Positions 35,343 to 44,565 of a stretch of DNA of 64,000 nt are shown here, piece by piece (the stretch's first letter is position 1; every line of letters starts with the position of its first letter). Origin of the DNA: Luteirhabdus pelagi (GTDB lineage Bacteria > Bacteroidota > Bacteroidia > Flavobacteriales > Flavobacteriaceae); assembly GCF_016827595.1 (NCBI RefSeq), contig NZ_JAECMS010000001.1:793555-857554 (forward strand), read 5' to 3'. The notes beneath the pieces are model-generated. The model was not told the DNA's origin and did no database searches. It worked only from the letters and a program-made list of their open reading frames with translations. The position numbers and the translations under genes were made by a program.

Positions 35343-35696
35343 TTATCCCAGATTTTTGATCCTTGTAACGATAATTCGAATCAACTGATCGTTTTCATCT
35401 TTTAGCCCAATTAACAGACTCTCGTCTATTAAGGATGCTTTTGTTTGTATATTCAGATTATGCAGCGATTCACGCAATTCTTTCAAGCAAATTCTCAATT
35501 TATTTATCTTGTCCTTGTTCGTCCCTGCCCCAAGTACTTCACCATAATTCAGTGCTGCTGAACAGGCAGAGCGAATTAATTGTTCCGCTAAATAACGTTC
35601 TGCAAATGAAACTGCTTTTCCGTTGTATAGTTGAATAATTTCAGCGGAAAAATCTTCCAAACGTTCACTTAAATCATATTTTTTATCTCCTCCCAT
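35343..35696 (-). CDS. Four helix bundle protein 2
   Basis: 117 residues of the same TIGR02436-like family as 31430-31807 but divergent: 'YDLSERLEDFSAEIIQLYNGKAVSFAERYLAEQLIRSACSAALNYGEVLGAGTNKDKINKLRICLKELRESLHNLNI'. The start 'MGGDKKYDLSERL' fits the usual N-terminus. It lies between paaB and paaC, two genes whose products form one enzyme, and is flanked on both sides by AT-rich simple repeats (gaattcgaaattgaaattg near 35310, attcaagttcaagttcg near 35704). Probably a mobile or passenger gene. Confidence 0.85.
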   Translation of the reverse strand: MGGDKKYDLSERLEDFSAEIIQLYNGKAVSFAERYLAEQLIRSACSAALNYGEVLGAGTNKDKINKLRICLKELRESLHNLNIQTKASLIDESLLIGLKDENDQLIRIIVTRIKNLG

Positions 35697-35740
35697 AGCT
35701 TCAGATTCAAGTTCAAGTTCGATTTTGAATTCTACAGCTT

Positions 35741-36034
35741 CTACATATGCTTCACCTCATCGGGAAGGTCGTAGAATGTCGGGTGACGATACACCTTATC
35801 TTGTGCTGGCTCGAATAGCTCGCCGTTGTCGGAAGGATTGCTAGCTGTAATATGCTTACTTTCCACAACCCAAATGCTGACGCCCTCATTTCGCCTTGTA
35901 TACACGTCACGGGCATTTTCCAAGGCCATTTCGGCATCGGCGGCATGTAAACTTCCGAAGTGGCGATGTTCCAATCCATTTTTACTTCGGACAAACACTT
36001 CCCATAAAGGCCAATTTTTCTTTTTATCGCTCAT
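35741..36034 (-). CDS. paaB: Phenylacetyl-CoA epoxidase subunit PaaB
   Basis: 97 residues from the ATG complementary to 36032-36034; a longer frame to 36130 overlaps paaA and is rejected. Characteristic start 'NWPLWEVFVRSKNGLEHRHFGSLHAADAEMALENARDVYTRRNEGVSIWVVES' as in all PaaB proteins. PaaB bridges AC heterodimers and helps electron delivery from PaaE. It begins one base after the paaA stop codon, so translation is coupled. Confidence 0.94.
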   Translation of the reverse strand: MSDKKKNWPLWEVFVRSKNGLEHRHFGSLHAADAEMALENARDVYTRRNEGVSIWVVESKHITASNPSDNGELFEPAQDKVYRHPTFYDLPDEVKHM

Positions 36035-36035
36035 A

Positions 36036-36998
36036 TTAGCTTGCTTTTTTGGTCGTTGCTTTTCGCTTCTCTTGTTTATCGGCATAGGCCATCGCTGCAT
36101 CGCGAACCCATTCTCCTTCTTCCCATGCATTCACTCGGGCATCCAAACGCTCTTTGTTGCAAGGGCCATGGCCTTTTACTACTTGCCAAAATTCATCCCA
36201 GTCGATTTCACCAAAGTCATAATGACCGCTTTCTTCATTCCATTTCAAGTCGGGATCGGGAACGGTGATTCCCAAAATATCCGCTTGCGGAACGGTTTGG
36301 TCGATAAACTGCTGACGCAATTCATCATTGGTCTTACGCTTCAATTTCCACTTCATCGATTGTTCCGTATGCGTACTTTCAGCATCGGTAGGTCCGAACA
36401 TCATCAAGCTTGGCCACCACCAGCGATTCAAGGCATCCTGTGCCATCGCTTTTTGCTCTTCGGTACCATTGCAAAGAGTCAACATGATTTCATACCCCTG
36501 GCGTTGGTGGAAACTTTCTTCCTTACATACTCTTACCATGGCTCTGGCGTATGGACCAAAGGATGTATTGCAAAGTGGCACCTGATTAATAATCGCTGCG
36601 CCATCTACTAACCAACCAATAGCGCCGATGTCGGCCCATGTAATTGTTGGATAGTTGAATATTGAAGAATACTTCGCTTTTCCTGAATGCAACTGCTCGT
36701 ACAATTCTTCCCTGGAGATTCCCAAGGTTTCACATGCGGAGTATAAATACAATCCATGTCCTGCCTCATCCTGAACCTTTGCCAACAAAGCGGCTTTCCT
36801 TCTAAGGGAAGGTGCTCGCGTAATCCAATTCCCTTCTGGCAACATCCCTACAATTTCGGAATGGGCATGCTGGGAAATCTGACGAATATGGGTCTGCCGA
36901 TATTTTTCCGGCATCCAATCCTTAGGTTCGATCTTTTCATCACGCGCGATGCGTGCTTCAAACAACTCTTCCAAATTCTTTACTTCGGTATCACTCAT
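36036..36998 (-). CDS. paaA: Phenylacetyl-CoA epoxidase catalytic subunit PaaA
   Basis: 320 residues with the PaaA diiron signatures: '[45 protein letters not shown]', '[20 protein letters not shown]' (E-x2-H) and '[18 protein letters not shown]' (E-x2-H). It is the oxygenase subunit that epoxidises the aromatic ring of phenylacetyl-CoA. Second gene of the operon after paaE, with a ~98-base repeat-bearing gap between them. Confidence 0.95.
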   Translation of the reverse strand: MSDTEVKNLEELFEARIARDEKIEPKDWMPEKYRQTHIRQISQHAHSEIVGMLPEGNWITRAPSLRRKAALLAKVQDEAGHGLYLYSACETLGISREELYEQLHSGKAKYSSIFNYPTITWADIGAIGWLVDGAAIINQVPLCNTSFGPYARAMVRVCKEESFHQRQGYEIMLTLCNGTEEQKAMAQDALNRWWWPSLMMFGPTDAESTHTEQSMKWKLKRKTNDELRQQFIDQTVPQADILGITVPDPDLKWNEESGHYDFGEIDWDEFWQVVKGHGPCNKERLDARVNAWEEGEWVRDAAMAYADKQEKRKATTKKAS

Positions 36999-37014
36999 AT
37001 TATATGTTTTTTTA

Positions 37015-37092
37015 CATCCTCACCCCAACTTTTTGGCCTTCCTCTCCTTCGAAACTCCGTCGTCGGAGGCCATAAAAAGGAGAGGGGAGCGA
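37015..37092. repeat. Intergenic repeat between paaE and paaA
   Basis: A GC-rich palindromic block, ctcaccccaac..., with ggccttcctctcctt facing aaggagaggggag and an inner ctccgtcg / cgtcggag hairpin (around 37051-37070). It is of the same general 'ccttcc...ggaagg' style as the repeats at 30973 and elsewhere. Confidence 0.55.
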
Positions 37093-37096
37093 GCTG

Positions 37097-38170
37097 TTAA
37101 ACGTCAAAATCTACTGTTACTTTTTCACTGGTCGGTACTGCTTGGCAGCTCAATACAAAATTTTGTGCCACCTCATCTTCTTCCAAGGCATAATTGATTT
37201 TCATTTCAACACTACCTTCCACTATCTTACATTTGCAGGTACTGCAAACGCCTCCTTTACAGGCAAAGGGCAAATCGGCTCCCGCGCTTAAAGCGGCATC
37301 CAATATATTGTCGAAATCCTTGGTCATGGTGAAATTGAATTCCTTTCCGCCATCGACAATGGTTAAATCGACCCCTTCAACATTCTGCTTGGCCAATCGT
37401 TCGGCTCGTTTTTTATCTTCTTCTGAAAGCCCTGTCACGAACAATTCAAAATGAATCAAACGCTTCGGCAATCCAGCCTTTTCCAAATAATCGGCTACGA
37501 AGTGAACCATTTTTTCCGGTCCACAGAGGAATACTTCACTAGTGTCTGGAATATCGATAAACGTATTCGTCAACACGTCCATTTTAGCATCATCAAACCG
37601 ACCATTAAACAACTCGATATCGCGCTTTTCACGGGTAAGGAAATAATAGATTTCCAACCGACCAAAATAGCGGTTTCGAAGTTGTTCCAATTCTTCCTTA
37701 AAGATAATGGATTTCGCTGTCTTATTCACATAGAACAGCTTACAGGTAGCATTCGGCTCCATGGCCAAATGCGTCTTGATCATCGATAAAACAGGTGTAA
37801 TTCCACTACCGGCTGCAAAAAAAAGATAATTTTTTTCTTTCTCTGGTGAAACATCTACGCCGAACATCCCACTAGGCTCCATCACTTCCAGCGTATCACC
37901 AGCTTCTAGGGTTTCGTTGACAAAAGTTGAAAACTTCCCTTCGGGTATTTGCTTCACGGCTACTTTCCATTCACCATCCTCCGGACTGGAGCACAAACTG
38001 TAACTCCGACGAATATCCTCGCCATCGATATCCTTTTTTAAGGTTAAATGCTGTCCTTGGCGAAATTTGAAATTTTCGCGTAGTTCCTCTGGAACACTGA
38101 AGGTAATAACCGAACAATCATCGGTTTCCTTATAAACCTCCTTAACGGTAATGGGATGAAATGCTGCCAC
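37097..38170 (-). CDS. paaE: Phenylacetyl-CoA epoxidase reductase PaaE
   Basis: 357 residues: FAD-binding domain (1-100, 'RRSYSLCSSPEDGEWKVAVK'), NAD(P)H-binding domain (about 105-230, 'FFAAGSGITPVLSMIK', 'VFLCGPEKMV'), and a C-terminal plant-type [2Fe-2S] domain with 'CKGGVCSTCKC' and a fourth Cys in 'VLSCQAVP'. It passes electrons from NADPH to the PaaABC oxygenase. It is the promoter-proximal gene of the cluster here (E-A-B-C-D order), preceded by a palindromic operator overlapping the promoter. Confidence 0.95.
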   Translation of the reverse strand: MAAFHPITVKEVYKETDDCSVITFSVPEELRENFKFRQGQHLTLKKDIDGEDIRRSYSLCSSPEDGEWKVAVKQIPEGKFSTFVNETLEAGDTLEVMEPSGMFGVDVSPEKEKNYLFFAAGSGITPVLSMIKTHLAMEPNATCKLFYVNKTAKSIIFKEELEQLRNRYFGRLEIYYFLTREKRDIELFNGRFDDAKMDVLTNTFIDIPDTSEVFLCGPEKMVHFVADYLEKAGLPKRLIHFELFVTGLSEEDKKRAERLAKQNVEGVDLTIVDGGKEFNFTMTKDFDNILDAALSAGADLPFACKGGVCSTCKCKIVEGSVEMKINYALEEDEVAQNFVLSCQAVPTSEKVTVDFDV

Positions 38171-38194
38171 GTATGTTTAGTCGTATTAGAGACA

Positions 38195-38215
38195 CAAAAC
38201 TAACAATTGTTAGTT
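38195..38215 (-). promoter_or_regulatory. Promoter with overlapping 18-bp palindromic operator
   Basis: aactaacaattgttagtt (38198-38215) is a perfect 18-bp palindrome. On the minus strand its right half runs into TAGTTTTG (complement of 38195-38202), an exact TAnnTTTG -7 box, 24 bases before the paaE ATG. A TTG lies about 20 bases upstream of the -7 box. A TetR-type repressor such as PaaR binding here would block the promoter; no such gene is in the window. Confidence 0.75.
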
Positions 38216-38245
38216 AAAATTGCAATAATGATGAATTATTGAAAA

Positions 38246-41200
38246 TCAGGCACTTTCTGTTGAAGGAGTCACCGTTATTCCTTTCTGAATCATTAGGCGA
38301 ATATCTTCCAACAACAGATATAGGCATGGAACAATAATCAGAATGATTGAAGTCGCGAATACAATTCCGAATCCAAGTGAAATCGCCATCGGAATCAGGT
38401 AAAACGCCTGACTTGAAGTTTCTAAAATAATAGGCGTTAAACCACCGAAAGTGGTAAGAGTCGTTAGCATAATCGGACGAAAACGTCGGAGGCCTGCTTC
38501 ATGAATCGAATCATAAATGGAATTCCCTTCTTTTCGCTGTTTGTTCGCATAATCGATCATAATTAGGGAATCGTTCACCACTACTCCTGAAAGCGCAATA
38601 ACTCCCATTAAACTCACCAGCGATAGGTCGTATCCTAATAAAATATGCCCGATTACCGCCCCAACGATTCCAAAGGGAATGGCCATCATTACAATCAGTG
38701 GTTGCGAATAACTGCTAAAAGCAATCGCCAATAAGGCATAAATAAGCATCATCGCAATGGAAAAACCACTCCATAAACTTTGGGTCGATTCGCGCATATC
38801 GGCCTGACTTCCTTCAAACGTCCAGGTAATTCCAGGATAATCTGCTCGTAACTGTGGCAAGACCTCATTTTGAACTCTCGCTAACACTTGGCCGACCGTA
38901 TTGGCTGGTTCTACATCCATGCCTACGTTCACGACTCTTCGTCCGTCGCGTCGGTTAATGGACGTAAACGCTTCCTTCTGACGTACCTCAACAACATCCA
39001 GCAACGGAACTTCCACACTATCGCGCGTTCGTATCAGGAAGTTCTCAAGGTTTTGCATGTCCTTTCGCTCTTCGTACGGCAACTTCACCCGAATTTCTAC
39101 CTCATTAGTGTTACGTAATTGGCGCATTGCCAAGGCTCCGAAAAACGCGTCACGCACTTGTCTGCCCACTTCACTGGAGGTCAGCCCGAGATTTCTTCCA
39201 GCCGGTAATAATTTAAAGTCGTATTGAATTTTCCCTTTGTTATAATTATCGCTAACATCACGGGTATTATTAAAGGCCTCCATTCGTGACTTAAACGCTT
39301 GGCTGGCACGTTCCAATACTTCAATTTCTGAGTGACTTAAATCGACACTGATATCTTGTTGATAGCCACCTGGTCCACGTTCCGCTTCAAAGGTAATCTG
39401 GTCGACCCCTTCAATATCACCAATATTATCACGCCAAAGCTCAATGACTTCACGGGCACCCATATCGCGTTCGTCTGGTGGGAGCATTACGATTTCAACA
39501 TCGATAAAATTTTGTCCGCGTACGTTGGTCTTTATTCCTTCGGCTACTTCATATAAATTATGTTCCTCGAACATACGTTGTGTAGAGGCCGTAATTTCCT
39601 CCGCCACTTTTGCGGCTTGGTCTGGCGTCGTTCCAACTGGCAATCGCACCCCCGCTTCAATTTCGTCTGCTGCCACTTCGGGCATCATGATCATTCCCAT
39701 ATGGTCGCTATACCCATAACCGCCCACCATTATCAACAAGGCTACTGCTGCGCTAAGCGTGATGTATCGATATTTCAAACAATAGTCAAGGAATGGTCGG
39801 TAGTATTTGTCAATAACCCTATTAAACCCTTGGGCAAAGCGTTCTTGCCAGCCTTCGAGTCTTTGAACAATACCGCTTTTCTTTTTCTTTTTTAAATGGC
39901 CTAAGTGTGAAGGCAGGATGAAAAGTGCTTCCAAGAGAGAAACCGCCAAAATTACGATGACCACTGCTGGTAGGGGTTGCCAAAACTTCCCTGTTTCACC
40001 CGGCATCAACAGTAAAGGAACAAAAGCAATGATGGTCGTTATAATGCTGAAAGTTACTGGCTTCGCCACATCGCGTGTTCCTTTGATCGCTGCATCCATA
40101 AAAGTATGACCCTTTTGACGGTATTCATAGATGTTTTCACCTACCACAATAGCATCATCCACCACGATTCCTAGCACTACGAGAAAACCGAACATGGATA
40201 TCATATTCACGCTAACCCCAATCATCGGCAAGAAGATGACACCTCCCACAAATGATATCGTCATTCCCATCATCACCCAAAAGGCTAATCGATACTCCAA
40301 GAATAGCGTGAGGATGACCAACACGATGAAAATTGCCATAATCCCGTTTTCGGTGAGGAGTGAAAGTCGCTCGCGGTAATCCTCTGCCCGATTGCTATCC
40401 ACCCTAAACTTCACGCCTGGTGGTAACTGAAATTCGTCTAATTGCTGAAGTACAATTTCTTCAATTTCTAAAGGTGATTGGTCTCCTATTCTGAAGATTT
40501 CCAAATCGATGGAAGCCGTTTGGTTAAACTGCCCATGGAAGCCTGTTTCTTCAAAACCATCGGTAATGGTTGCGATTTCACTCAACTTCACTTGTGCACC
40601 GGAGGGTGAAGAAATTATCGTGATATCGGCAAATTCGCGCGCCCACTGCTTGCGTTCCTGCATCCGCAAAAGAATTTCCCCCGATTGGGTTTCAACAGCA
40701 CCCGCGGGGACATCTTCACTTGAATTTGCTATGATATCGGCTACCTGACCTAAGGTGAGTTGGTACTGACGAAGATTATGTCGTGAAATTTCAACCCGTG
40801 TTTCGTATTCGGGTACATTCCCCAGTTCTACCTGTGTGATTTCGGGATTGCTAAGCAGTCGGTTTCTGAGGCGCTCGGCCAATTTCCGAAGTGTCCAAAA
40901 ATCCACTTCACCATAAATAGCCACTTGCATTACATCGCGCTGACGGTCCTGCAATACAACTTCTGGTTCTTCAATATCGTCAGGGAACGTCCGAATACGG
41001 TTTACGGCCTGATCGATATCCTGAAATGCCTTCATTCTATCGGTACCCGCAACCAACTCTATGGAAATACTTCCGCTTCCTTCATTCGCGGTTGAAACGA
41101 TTTCCTTTATTCCTTGAATGCCTCGGACCGCTTCTTCAACAGGCATCAAAATTCCTTGTTCCACTTCCTCTGGCGAAGAACCCGGATACACCACACTTAC

Positions 41201-41371
41201 ATTCACAAAATCCAACTGGAATTGTGGAAATACTTCTTTTTGGATATTGAACATGGTATAGATACCCGCTCCCAATAGCACAATCATGAGTAGATTGGCT
41301 GCAATAGAATTTCGCGCCATATACCCAATGGCACCTTCCTTTCGAGTGGTATCTTTTTTCTCTTCTGCCAT
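38246..41371 (-). CDS. RND efflux transporter permease
   Basis: 1041 residues, AcrB/MexB-like: N-terminal membrane helix ('[20 protein letters not shown]'), '[41 protein letters not shown]', central helices with '[17 protein letters not shown]' and '[21 protein letters not shown]', large periplasmic loops, C-terminal helices with '[27 protein letters not shown]'. Twelve membrane segments are expected. The motif-4 Asp pair ('VDDAIV') is present. Proton-driven export through the periplasmic adaptor and outer-membrane factor encoded upstream. Its start codon overlaps the adaptor stop by one base. Confidence 0.95.
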   Translation of the reverse strand: MAEEKKDTTRKEGAIGYMARNSIAANLLMIVLLGAGIYTMFNIQKEVFPQFQLDFVNVSVVYPGSSPEEVEQGILMPVEEAVRGIQGIKEIVSTANEGSGSISIELVAGTDRMKAFQDIDQAVNRIRTFPDDIEEPEVVLQDRQRDVMQVAIYGEVDFWTLRKLAERLRNRLLSNPEITQVELGNVPEYETRVEISRHNLRQYQLTLGQVADIIANSSEDVPAGAVETQSGEILLRMQERKQWAREFADITIISSPSGAQVKLSEIATITDGFEETGFHGQFNQTASIDLEIFRIGDQSPLEIEEIVLQQLDEFQLPPGVKFRVDSNRAEDYRERLSLLTENGIMAIFIVLVILTLFLEYRLAFWVMMGMTISFVGGVIFLPMIGVSVNMISMFGFLVVLGIVVDDAIVVGENIYEYRQKGHTFMDAAIKGTRDVAKPVTFSIITTIIAFVPLLLMPGETGKFWQPLPAVVIVILAVSLLEALFILPSHLGHLKKKKKSGIVQRLEGWQERFAQGFNRVIDKYYRPFLDYCLKYRYITLSAAVALLIMVGGYGYSDHMGMIMMPEVAADEIEAGVRLPVGTTPDQAAKVAEEITASTQRMFEEHNLYEVAEGIKTNVRGQNFIDVEIVMLPPDERDMGAREVIELWRDNIGDIEGVDQITFEAERGPGGYQQDISVDLSHSEIEVLERASQAFKSRMEAFNNTRDVSDNYNKGKIQYDFKLLPAGRNLGLTSSEVGRQVRDAFFGALAMRQLRNTNEVEIRVKLPYEERKDMQNLENFLIRTRDSVEVPLLDVVEVRQKEAFTSINRRDGRRVVNVGMDVEPANTVGQVLARVQNEVLPQLRADYPGITWTFEGSQADMRESTQSLWSGFSIAMMLIYALLAIAFSSYSQPLIVMMAIPFGIVGAVIGHILLGYDLSLVSLMGVIALSGVVVNDSLIMIDYANKQRKEGNSIYDSIHEAGLRRFRPIMLTTLTTFGGLTPIILETSSQAFYLIPMAISLGFGIVFATSIILIIVPCLYLLLEDIRLMIQKGITVTPSTESA

Positions 41372-42570
41372 TATTCTTGTCTGCTATTTTTCACCTGCGT
41401 CGAATCCGACCCTTCTGTTCGCAGTGGAATACCATCGGCAACCGTACTTAGATTGGTCGTTACAATTTTGTCCTTATCGTTTAATCCTTCGGAGATGTAT
41501 GCATATTTAGAATCCTGTAATTGAATGTTCACATCACGTACAGAAAGCTTCCCTTCTTGCATCACCCAGACCGTTTCATTACTTCGTACTAAGCCGCGAT
41601 CGATGCGGACTACATTTTCGATAGGCTTCCCTTCAATCTGGGTTTCTACAAAGGCCCCGATTATCATTATAGGCTTTTCACTATTACCGGACTCATATCC
41701 TAACGGATCGGGCACTTTTACCAACACTCTTGCCAATCGCGTTTGATTGTCTAATGCTCCAACTTGCTTATCCAAATAGCCCGTTCGGTATTCATCTTCT
41801 TCCCAAGAGGATGTATTTTGAATGCGAACGGAAGCTCCTTTATCGTTATTCGCATCCGGAAATTGCAAGTATTTTAATTTTCCAATTGGAACCGTTACCG
41901 TTACCCAATAGTAATCGGTCCCTACCAATCGTCCAAGGTTATCGCCAGGCGCTACCTGTGAACCTATCGTCACATTCTGACGGATAATATGGGCATCGAA
42001 AGGTGCGCGGATTGTGGTTCTATTTAAGTTGAGTTGTGCTTGTGAAAGCCCTGCTTCAGCCGATTCGATAGTAGCGCGCACTGCTTCCAATTGTGGTTGC
42101 CGCAATACCAAATCCTTTTGTTGTGATGAAAGGGAATCGCCTCCGATGAGCTGAAGGTCTTGTTCCGCAATTTTTTGTCGACCCATCTCCACCTGAAGGT
42201 CGGTTTTGGCCTGTGATAGTTCACTTCTTCGCAAGGCAACGGTATTTCGATAGTCGGAAGGATCAATTTGAAGTAGCACTTCCCCTTCTTTCACGTTTCC
42301 ACCGGGAACAAATCCATCGGCACGACGGATAATCTGACCACTCACCAACGGACTAATCATAACGTCTTCCACCGCCTGAACAGTTCCAGTCGCGACGATG
42401 GTTGGGGTGAAGGTTCCTTTTTCGGCCTCTACATAATTTACAAGCATGGCCGTTTCTTTAGTAGCACCTTCACTTTTCGCGGTTGGCTCCGTCATAAAGA
42501 TGAGAAAGGTAACGAGCGCTGCTGCTACCAAAATACCCAAACTAATAATGACAATTTTTTTCTTACTCAT
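41371..42570 (-). CDS. RND periplasmic adaptor (membrane fusion protein)
   Basis: 399 residues from ATG complementary to 42568-42570; the upstream frame adds no signal. N-terminal membrane anchor ('[24 protein letters not shown]'), lipoyl-like half motifs ('[44 protein letters not shown]', '[32 protein letters not shown]'), a coiled-coil hairpin between, then beta-barrel and membrane-proximal domains. It links the inner-membrane permease with the outer-membrane channel. Middle gene of the operon. Confidence 0.93.
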   Translation of the reverse strand: MSKKKIVIISLGILVAAALVTFLIFMTEPTAKSEGATKETAMLVNYVEAEKGTFTPTIVATGTVQAVEDVMISPLVSGQIIRRADGFVPGGNVKEGEVLLQIDPSDYRNTVALRRSELSQAKTDLQVEMGRQKIAEQDLQLIGGDSLSSQQKDLVLRQPQLEAVRATIESAEAGLSQAQLNLNRTTIRAPFDAHIIRQNVTIGSQVAPGDNLGRLVGTDYYWVTVTVPIGKLKYLQFPDANNDKGASVRIQNTSSWEEDEYRTGYLDKQVGALDNQTRLARVLVKVPDPLGYESGNSEKPIMIIGAFVETQIEGKPIENVVRIDRGLVRSNETVWVMQEGKLSVRDVNIQLQDSKYAYISEGLNDKDKIVTTNLSTVADGIPLRTEGSDSTQVKNSRQE

Positions 42571-42577
42571 AGTTCTT

Positions 42578-43918
42578 TTATTCAGAAAGTTCTTCTTCCC
42601 TATCCGTATCAAACGCTCCTGCCAAAGCTCGGTAAAGCGAAATCCGTATTTCCAACTGTTGTTGTTTTGCCACCAGCATATCCCTCCGTAACTGTTGGGC
42701 TTCGTCTAATGCTAATAGGACGTCGAGATAGTTGCTTAAACCGTTAATGAATTCAATCCGTAATTGCCGATTGGTTTTGTCGGCCATATCGAGTCGCTTT
42801 TCCAGAATGGCGATTCGTTCTTTTTGCTTTTCCTCCTGAATGAGGGCGTCTTCCACTTCTCGAAACGCTGTTAAAACCGTTTGCCCATACTGATACAACT
42901 GCTGGTTTTTGATGGCTTCCGTTCGCTCTACTTGGGCACGTAATCGTCCGCCATATAACAACGGTGCTACGATATTACCCGCCAAGGTATACGCCCAATC
43001 CTTAAACAATCCGTCATAGGTGTTTGATCGTGACTGTACTGAAAGATCCAGTGAAATACGTGGATATTTTGCCCTAACCGCAGCAGCCATGTCGCGATCG
43101 GCTGCTAACAATTGACTGTAGGCGCTCTGCACATCCGGCCGGCGACGGACCAATTCTAATGGTAATCCGGTTGAAGGTTTTGGCGGTAAGGCGGGCAATG
43201 TATCTGCCACTTCGGGATTGATAAAATTTTGCGGTGGCTTTCCTAGTAGGACAGCCAATTGATTTTTTAGCAAGGCAACATCGGTTTCATAAACAACCTT
43301 AAGATCTCTTGTGGCTTCCAATAATTGATTTTGCCGAAGAATGTCCACCCCACGTATTTGTCCGCTACCAAACCGAGCCCTAATGAGCTTGATGATATCT
43401 TTGTTTGTATTGATTTGTTGCTCGGTAAGCTCTAATTGTTCCTTGGCAGTCAACAGCTGAAACCAAGTTGTTGCTATTTCTGCTGAAAGTGAAAGTGCTG
43501 CAGCCTGATAATCTTGATAGGATGCCTGAAATCGATAGGCCGCCGCTTGTTTGTTCGCGCTAAGCCTTCCCCATAAATCGACTTCATAAGCAGCCGCCAA
43601 ACCTGCCTGTACATTTTCACCTCCTGCAAAATCTGGTTCCGGTCGACTAATCGCCGTTCTGGCTTGTGCACTAAGGTCAGGCCAGAGGAAAGAGGCTTGT
43701 GTACGGCGAATAGCCTTTGCTTCTTTTACCTGTTCCCAGGTTGTCAATAAATTTAAGTTTTGCTGAAGGGCAGAATCGATAAGGGTATTGAGTTGCGGGT
43801 CATTGAAGGCCGTCCACCATTTATCCTCTAATGTAACTTCTCCTGTTGTTGAAGAAAATGGATCGGCTTCTTCAATAGGTGGTGAAACCTCTGAAATCTT
43901 TGGGGTACATCCCACCAT
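42578..43918 (-). CDS. RND outer-membrane factor (TolC/NodT-like lipoprotein)
   Basis: 446 residues from the first ATG (43916-43918). Outer-membrane efflux protein with two OEP repeats: 'DKWWTAFNDPQLNTLIDSALQQNLNLLTTWEQVKEAKA', 'AAAYEVDLWGRLSANKQAA', 'GLPLELVRRRPDVQSAYSQLLAADRDMAAAVRAKYPRISLD'. The ATG lies directly before the lipobox (MVGC). The hydrophobic part of the signal peptide ('KKVSKPLQSVLFLIGTLLLF') is encoded in the same frame upstream, without ATG, GTG or TTG before a stop at 44006-44008. The real start may be ATT at 44000-44002 or 44003-44005, or the frame is entered by another route. Confidence 0.9.
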   Translation of the reverse strand: MVGCTPKISEVSPPIEEADPFSSTTGEVTLEDKWWTAFNDPQLNTLIDSALQQNLNLLTTWEQVKEAKAIRRTQASFLWPDLSAQARTAISRPEPDFAGGENVQAGLAAAYEVDLWGRLSANKQAAAYRFQASYQDYQAAALSLSAEIATTWFQLLTAKEQLELTEQQINTNKDIIKLIRARFGSGQIRGVDILRQNQLLEATRDLKVVYETDVALLKNQLAVLLGKPPQNFINPEVADTLPALPPKPSTGLPLELVRRRPDVQSAYSQLLAADRDMAAAVRAKYPRISLDLSVQSRSNTYDGLFKDWAYTLAGNIVAPLLYGGRLRAQVERTEAIKNQQLYQYGQTVLTAFREVEDALIQEEKQKERIAILEKRLDMADKTNRQLRIEFINGLSNYLDVLLALDEAQQLRRDMLVAKQQQLEIRISLYRALAGAFDTDREEELSE

Positions 43919-43977
43919 AAAAAGCAGTAGCGTACCAATAAGGAAAAGTACGCTTTGTAGTGGTTTTGAAACCTTTT

Positions 43978-44139
43978 TTACAGTAAACCGAATGCTTTTA
44001 ATAATCTATCCAAATTATAAATCGCCTTAAGATAGGAATAAGGCGTTCGATATTTCTTTAAAATTTGGTTAAAAGATTTTGAAAGCAGCGTAAAATCAAA
44101 CAATTGACGGGGGCCATAGATTTTTAATAGCCTCGCCAT
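43978..44139 (-). CDS. Small hypothetical protein upstream of efflux operon
   Basis: 53 residues: 'MARLLKIYGPRQLFDFTLLS', then a basic segment rich in Lys/Tyr, then an amphipathic helix, ending at TAA 43978-43980. It reads like genuine protein in a different frame from the outer-membrane factor, whose signal peptide coding region it overlaps by about 25 bases. Its start falls at the edge of the 43-base tandem repeats. No family recognised; it could also be the remnant of a longer gene. Possible translational coupling with the efflux operon. Confidence 0.35.
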   Translation of the reverse strand: MARLLKIYGPRQLFDFTLLSKSFNQILKKYRTPYSYLKAIYNLDRLLKAFGLL

Positions 44140-44292
44140 CCTCACAACGCTCCGCGTTGAAAACACAGGATTGCTCCGCCATCCTCACAACGCTCCGCGT
44201 GAAAAAACAGGATTGCTCCGCCATCCTCATCACGCCCTGCGTGAAAGACACAGGATTGCTCAGCCATCCTCACAACGCTCCGCGTTGAAAAC
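44135..44292. repeat. 43-bp tandem repeat, 3.6 copies
   Basis: Units start at 44135, 44178, 44220 and 44263, each beginning gccatcctca and containing a small hairpin (aacgc tcc gcgtt) followed by acaggattgctcc. In the third unit the stem reads cacgc cct gcgtg: the outer pair has changed on both sides while pairing is kept. The repeats sit just outside the tRNA-fragment boundary of the island. Confidence 0.85.
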
Positions 44293-44347
44293 AAAAATCC
44301 CGTACTTACAAATTCAAGCAAGCTTGATTTGCCGTACGGGATTTTTG
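44292..44347 (-). terminator. Long terminator-like hairpin next to island border
   Basis: 14-bp perfect stem caaaaatcccgtac / gtacgggatttttg with an inner aaattcaag / cttgattt pairing. On the minus strand it lies just 3' of the tRNA-Arg fragment at 44355. It is therefore probably the original terminator of the tRNA gene, now separated from it by the island. Confidence 0.7.
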
Positions 44348-44354
44348 TTTATTC

Positions 44355-44377
44355 GTGACCGCGGGAGGATTCAAACC
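44355..44377 (-). repeat. attL: duplicated tRNA-Arg 3' end
   Basis: gtgaccgcgggaggattc identical to 63854-63871, then one mismatch (a for g) and AACC. The remaining tRNA sequence is absent, so this is a fragment left by site-specific integration. Confidence 0.85.
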
Positions 44378-44565
44378 TTTGCCCCGTAGCTTTAGTTTTA
44401 TTAGCTGTATCGAAATTTTGACGGTTCAAGGTAACCGAATAGCTACCATTCTAAATGATAGAAATTATAGTTAATTGACCTTCATTCTAACGTAAAGATA
44501 CAATTTGATTGGTTTTAAGGAAAGTAAAAGTTTCTGAAATAGTAAAAAAATAAAATTCTATTCCC
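44378..44565. other. Left island border, possible recombinase-binding repeat
   Basis: Non-coding stretch between attL and the AbiEii-like gene. It contains agctaccatt at 44441-44450, the same decamer that occurs twice (plus one variant) next to the integrase at 63714-63752. Nothing else recognised. Confidence 0.5.

Noticed and set aside
35826..36611. 261-codon + strand frame
   Set aside because: Antisense shadow of paaB and paaA, whose identities are certain.
44134..44292. CRISPR-like array
   Set aside because: The units are contiguous near-identical 43-mers without unique spacers, and no cas genes are present.
44171..44389. 72-codon + strand frame
   Set aside because: Made of the 43-bp tandem repeats plus the terminator; repetitive translation.
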